Shown one piece after another: positions 6,337 through 9,417 of a stretch of 9,417 nt of DNA. Numbering within the stretch: position 1 is the first letter of the stretch; the number at the start of each line of letters is the position of its first letter. The stretch spans positions 1-9,417 of the forward strand of contig USQD01000063.1 in NCBI GenBank assembly GCA_900556795.1. The letters are read 5' to 3'. Source of the stretch: an uncultured Prevotella sp. Its GTDB lineage: Bacteria > Bacteroidota > Bacteroidia > Bacteroidales > Bacteroidaceae. The position numbers and the translations under genes were made by a program. The notes under the pieces are model-generated. The model was given only the letters and a program-made list of their open reading frames with translations. It was not told the origin of the DNA and did no database searches.

Positions 6337-8346
6337 ATGAAAATTAAATATATTTCAATGCTCTTATTGGGCGCGACGCTCGGTCTGACAAGTTGCGATG
6401 ACTATCTTGACAAGGAGCCTGAAAGCAACGTGACACCTGCGTCTTATTTCACTAGCGCAGACGACCTGGCTGCCTACACCGTGAATCTCTATGGTGTATT
6501 GACAAGTATTGAACCGGGTAAATATGGTATGAGTACCTTTGCTTACGATAACGATACCGATAACCAGGCGGGAACCGGTTATTCTAGCCGTTGGGTTCCT
6601 GGAAACTGGAAAGTAGGTCAGAGTGGTGGTGCTTGGGATTTCGGTAATATCCGCTCGGTGAACTATTTCCTGGATCAGGTATTGCCAAAGTTCGAGGCTA
6701 AGCAGATTAGTGGTGCTGAGGCTCAGGTACGCCACTACATTGGTGAGGCATACTTCCTCCGTGCTTACCTTTATTTGGACAAGTTGCAGTCTTTGGGTGA
6801 TTTCCCTATCGTGCTCAATGCGCTTCCTGATGACAAGGAAACTCTCGTTGCGTCTTCCAAGCGCCAGCCACGTTATAAGGTAGCTCAGCAGATTCTCGAC
6901 GACCTTGACAAGGCACTCGGTCTTCTGCAGGAATCAGCTCCTGGTGGCAAGAACCGCATCTCTCGCGATGCAGCCCTTCTGCTCCGTTCCCGTGCAGCCC
7001 TCTTCGAGGCTACATGGGAGAAGTATCACAAGGGTACGGCATTTGTGCCAGGTGGTCCAGGTTGGCCAGGTAAGGCTGAGGATATCCAGGGCTTTGACAT
7101 CGATTCTTCCATCAATCACTTCCTCGATGAGGCCATGAAGTCTTCTAAGGAGTTGGGTGATAAGCTCGTTGACAACCTCGTAGAGAATACGGATACTCCA
7201 GAGGGACAGAATGCAAGCTTGGCAAGTATCAATCCTTACTACACCATGTTCTGTGATAAGGATATGAGCGGCTATAGCGAGGTTTTAATGTATCGTGCTT
7301 TTGATAAGGCAAAGGCTAACGTTACCCACAACGTGCAGATGCAGTTGCAGCGCAACGGCGGTGGTACTGGTTGGACACGTGGTCTCGTCAACTCATTCCT
7401 CATGCGCAACGGTCTTCCTATTTATGCTGCAGGTTCTGGTTACAACCCTGAGTGGGAGAACCAGGGCATCAAGGCTACTCTCCAGAATCGCGATTCTCGC
7501 ATCCAGCTCTTCACCAAGATGGATGGATCTGTCGAGAACTACACCAGTGAGGGTGCTGTTCCAACCGACCTCTCATGGACAGTAAAGGGCAACAACGAGA
7601 CTCGTATGGTGACAGGTTTCGCAGTAAAGAAGGGTAAAAACTATGATTCCCAGCAGGGACTCAATCACGACTACGGCGAGAGTGGTAGCATCGTATTCCG
7701 TGGCACAGAGGCTCTCCTCAACTACATGGAGGCTTCCTGGTTGAAGAACAATACTATCGACGCCACAGCTGATAAGTACTGGCGTGCTCTCCGCACCCGT
7801 GCCAAGGTAGATCCTGATTACAACAAGACTATCGCAGCTACCAACATGCAGGAGGAGGCTAAGTGGGACTTCGGTGCTTACTCTCATGGTCAGTTGGTTG
7901 ATGCTACTACTTACAACATCCGTCGTGAGCGTCGTGATGAGTTCATCGGTGAGGCTTCCCGTTGGGAGGACTTGATCCGCTGGCGTGCTTGCGATCAGGT
8001 AAACGGTTACCAGATTGAAGGTATGAAGTACTGGGGTACTGTTTACGAGGGCACATGGCTCGATGGTGAAACCAACCTCGCTAAGGTTGATGTTGAAGGT
8101 GGTAAGGGTAATATCAGTGATAAGACCATTAGTGGTGACTATATCCGTCCATACCAGATTTCTAAGATTAACAACCAGGTATTTGATGGTTATCACTTTA
8201 CTCCTGCTCACTATCTGTCTCCTATCGCACAGAGCGTGTTCCGTCAGACAGCTGAGGGTGACCAGACCGATCTTACTACATCTGTAGTTTACCAGAACCC
8301 AGGTTGGCCATTGATTGCCGGTCAGGGTGCAACTGACGTTAAGTAA
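6337..8346 (+). CDS. SusD/RagB-family outer-membrane nutrient-binding lipoprotein
   Basis: A 669-residue SusD-like lipoprotein, somewhat longer than the roughly 500-600 residues usual for the family. The signal peptide ends in lipobox LTSC, with Cys20 lipidated. The next residues (DDYLDKEPE) are acidic, as expected of Bacteroidetes lipoproteins exported to the cell surface. The N-terminal SusD-like region carries GEAYFLRAYLYLDKLQSLGDFPIV (from residue 136). The C-terminal SusD/RagB region carries NIRRERRDEFIGEASRWEDLIRW (from 527), and the protein ends with the family's YLSPIAQ and QNPGWPL pattern. It binds ligand at the surface and closes like a lid over the partner SusC channel. The two genes share a transcript, and a terminator follows at 8400. 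No SusE/F-like second binding protein follows. Extra length may reflect long insert loops in the binding face; the substrate is unknown. Confidence 0.96.
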   Translation: MKIKYISMLLLGATLGLTSCDDYLDKEPESNVTPASYFTSADDLAAYTVNLYGVLTSIEPGKYGMSTFAYDNDTDNQAGTGYSSRWVPGNWKVGQSGGAWDFGNIRSVNYFLDQVLPKFEAKQISGAEAQVRHYIGEAYFLRAYLYLDKLQSLGDFPIVLNALPDDKETLVASSKRQPRYKVAQQILDDLDKALGLLQESAPGGKNRISRDAALLLRSRAALFEATWEKYHKGTAFVPGGPGWPGKAEDIQGFDIDSSINHFLDEAMKSSKELGDKLVDNLVENTDTPEGQNASLASINPYYTMFCDKDMSGYSEVLMYRAFDKAKANVTHNVQMQLQRNGGGTGWTRGLVNSFLMRNGLPIYAAGSGYNPEWENQGIKATLQNRDSRIQLFTKMDGSVENYTSEGAVPTDLSWTVKGNNETRMVTGFAVKKGKNYDSQQGLNHDYGESGSIVFRGTEALLNYMEASWLKNNTIDATADKYWRALRTRAKVDPDYNKTIAATNMQEEAKWDFGAYSHGQLVDATTYNIRRERRDEFIGEASRWEDLIRWRACDQVNGYQIEGMKYWGTVYEGTWLDGETNLAKVDVEGGKGNISDKTISGDYIRPYQISKINNQVFDGYHFTPAHYLSPIAQSVFRQTAEGDQTDLTTSVVYQNPGWPLIAGQGATDVK

Positions 8347-8366
8347 AGCGTGAAAACGTATTCAAG

Positions 8367-8392
8367 CTTATGTCTTGAGCTCAAGACATAAG
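8367..8392. repeat. Perfect 26-bp palindrome in the susD 3' region
   Basis: CTTATGTCTTGAG (8367-8379) is followed immediately by its exact reverse complement (8380-8392), centred on GAGCTC. It begins 20 bases after the susD-like stop and ends seven bases before the terminator stem. In RNA it could form an 11-bp stem with a four-base loop. It has no T-run of its own, so it is not a terminator. It may protect the 3' end of the transcript or bind a dimeric protein; which one cannot be told from sequence. Confidence 0.85.
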
Positions 8393-8399
8393 ATACTAA

Positions 8400-8439
8400 A
8401 AAAGGCTCGCAAGAAGTTTCGATTTCTTGCGAGCCTTTT
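8400..8439 (+). terminator. Rho-independent terminator of the susCD operon
   Basis: A perfect 16-bp stem: 8400-8415 (AAAAGGCTCGCAAGAA) pairs with 8424-8439 across the eight-base loop GTTTCGAT, ending in four T residues. The A-run on the left allows use from the other strand too. The first 15 bases of the arm are identical to the arm of the terminator at 2924, while the loop differs. Confidence 0.92.
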
Positions 8440-8470
8440 AAGATTAAGAAATGTTAAAAACTGGCTTTTC

Positions 8471-8502
8471 CTTGGAGATAATCGCGGATATGTGTATATT
8501 TG
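8471..8502 (+). promoter_or_regulatory. Promoter of the ATPase gene, overlapping repeat copy 1
   Basis: TATATTTG at 8495-8502 matches the Bacteroidetes -7 consensus in full, and CTTG at 8471-8474 supplies a -33 TTG with a 20-base spacer, within the usual range. This is the best-matched promoter in the window. Transcription would start near 8509, leaving a leader of about 126 bases. The first repeat copy lies in the -33/-7 spacer, and its tail forms the -7 box. Confidence 0.6.
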
Positions 8503-8630
8503 CACCATCCGATAATCGCGGATATGTGTGTATTTGTGCTATCCGATAATCGCGGATAGGTGTAAGAAACGGAAAATATTAATCGCGGATAGGTGTATTT
8601 ATCCGATATAATTAATCTAGGATAGGTGTA
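8477..8630 (+). repeat. Five-copy tandem repeat array upstream of the ATPase
   Basis: Consensus AATCGCGGATAKGTGTA starts at 8480, 8514, 8548, 8581 and 8614, a period of 34, 34, 33 and 33 bases. Copies 1-3 share the preceding GAT; copies 1 and 2 have TATGTGT, and copies 3-5 have TAGGTGT. Copy 5 is altered to AATCTAGG and ends four bases before the ATG at 8635. The stretches between copies are partly alike: ATCC(GAT) recurs before copies 2 and 3 and, further off, before copy 5. ATCCG and CGGAT pair across copy boundaries, most clearly CTATCCG (8539-8545) with CGGATAG (8553-8559). The regular spacing and position suggest iteron-like protein-binding sites or a structured leader. Confidence 0.9.
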
Positions 8631-8634
8631 AATT

Positions 8635-9417
8635 ATGAGAAGAAAAGTATATGATCAACTCAAGAAATGGAAGGAAGAACAGAACGGAGAAAGTGCTGTT
8701 CTCATCAATGGTGCCCGCCGAGTAGGAAAGAGCTATATCGTAAAGGAATTCGCTCAAAAAGAATACAAGAGTTATATTTTGCTTGACTTCAATAAGATAG
8801 GAAAGAACATAAAATCCTTGTTCGAAACCTACCTGGATGACTTGGATACATTCTTTATGTATTTGAGCAGTTTCAACAATACACCTCTATATCCAAGAGA
8901 ATCGGTTATTATCTTTGATGAAGTGCAATTGTATCCTCGGGCTCGTACTGCTATCAAGTATCTGGTTGAAGATGGACGCTACGATTATATCGAGACTGGT
9001 TCGCTTGTTTCTATCAAAAAGAACGTTGAGGATATCATGATTCCTTCTGAGGAGGAAGAAATATTGATGTATCCTATGGATTTCGAGGAGTTCTTGTGGG
9101 CATTGAACAATGAAACCTTGATGCCGCTTATACGAATGAACTTTCTGAAAAAGCATGAGATGGGACAGATGATGCATCGCATGGCAATGGACTATTTCAG
9201 ACAGTATCTTATTGTTGGAGGAATGCCACAGGCTGTAGCTAAATTCGTAGAAACTCGAGATTTCAATAAGGTGGATCGTGTGAAGCGACAAATTCTTACC
9301 TTATATCGTAATGATATTCAAAAGTATGCTTCAACTTATGTATTTAAAGTTACTCAGATTTTTGATACAATTCCTTCTCAACTTCAAAAACATGAGAAGA
9401 AATTTATGTTGAAAGCA
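8635..9417 (+). CDS. AAA_14/DUF4143-type ATPase, 3' end cut by the window
   Basis: An open frame of 261 codons running off the window; the family is usually about 370-450 residues, so roughly a third is missing. The N-terminal P-loop domain shows Walker A GARRVGKS (26-33), Walker B VIIFDEVQ (91-98) and a sensor-like ETGSLVS (120-126). DUF4143-associated features follow: YPMDFEEFLWAL (146-157) and YLIVGGMPQAV (191-201). No signal peptide or membrane segment is seen, so it is cytosolic. The family binds ATP, is often present in many copies per genome, and has no settled role. The start is supported by Walker A spacing; a weak AGGATAGG from repeat copy 5 sits 8-15 bases upstream. Base composition is visibly more AT-rich than in the sus genes, consistent with an accessory or transferred gene. 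Substrate and partners cannot be assigned. Confidence 0.9.
   Translation, partial: MRRKVYDQLKKWKEEQNGESAVLINGARRVGKSYIVKEFAQKEYKSYILLDFNKIGKNIKSLFETYLDDLDTFFMYLSSFNNTPLYPRESVIIFDEVQLYPRARTAIKYLVEDGRYDYIETGSLVSIKKNVEDIMIPSEEEEILMYPMDFEEFLWALNNETLMPLIRMNFLKKHEMGQMMHRMAMDYFRQYLIVGGMPQAVAKFVETRDFNKVDRVKRQILTLYRNDIQKYASTYVFKVTQIFDTIPSQLQKHEKKFMLKA

Noticed and set aside
7573..8211. A 212-codon minus-strand frame opposite the susD-like gene
   Set aside because: It is antisense to conserved SusD motifs, has no promoter or ribosome-binding site, and its composition is that of a shadow frame.
8477..8630. The tandem repeats as a small CRISPR array
   Set aside because: The repeats are only about 17-20 bases with 33-34-base periodicity. 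The intervening sequences are partly conserved (ATCCGAT recurs), and no cas gene is present. The array sits inside a promoter and leader.
8887..9291. A 134-codon minus-strand frame at the right end
   Set aside because: It is opposite the ATPase Walker B and DUF4143 regions, which are clearly the coding strand. No independent support was found.

Overview
The window looks like a contig end from a gut- or oral-type Bacteroidetes, most probably a Prevotella/Segatella relative. This rests on three things: a SusC/SusD outer-membrane pair, TAnnTTTG-type -7 promoter boxes instead of a sigma70 -10 box, and poor Shine-Dalgarno use at most starts. Genus is inferred from overall sequence character and was not tested by a search. 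All recognisable genes lie on the + strand.

Layout. Bases 1-72 are not biological: a poly-T run followed by the complete Illumina P5/TruSeq universal adapter, so real DNA starts at 73. A promoter (about 85-117) leads into a two-gene unit: an exported bleomycin-hydrolase/aminopeptidase C-type cysteine peptidase (193-1596) and, 14 bases later, a UPF0597/CyuA-type L-cysteine desulfidase (1611-2894). A strong bidirectional terminator (2924-2961) closes it. A second promoter (-7 box 3048-3055) drives a SusC-like TonB-dependent transporter (3130-6303) and a SusD-like lipoprotein (6337-8346). Together these form a nutrient-capture complex of unknown substrate, with no enzyme or regulator beside them. 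Behind susD come a perfect 26-bp palindrome (8367-8392) and a terminator (8400-8439) whose arms match those of the first terminator.

The last region holds five tandem copies of an AATCGCGGATAKGTGTA motif at a 33-34-base period (8477-8630). They run up to the start codon of an AAA_14/DUF4143-type ATPase (8635 to the window edge, incomplete). The first copy is embedded in a likely promoter and the other four would lie in the transcribed leader. This repeat-plus-ATPase module is more AT-rich than the rest and is the part that best deserves follow-up.

Function. The first operon could join peptide hydrolysis to cysteine breakdown (pyruvate, ammonia, sulfide), although the two enzymes probably sit in different compartments. 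The second operon imports an oligosaccharide or peptide-like ligand across the outer membrane. The ATPase module appears to be an independent accessory unit.
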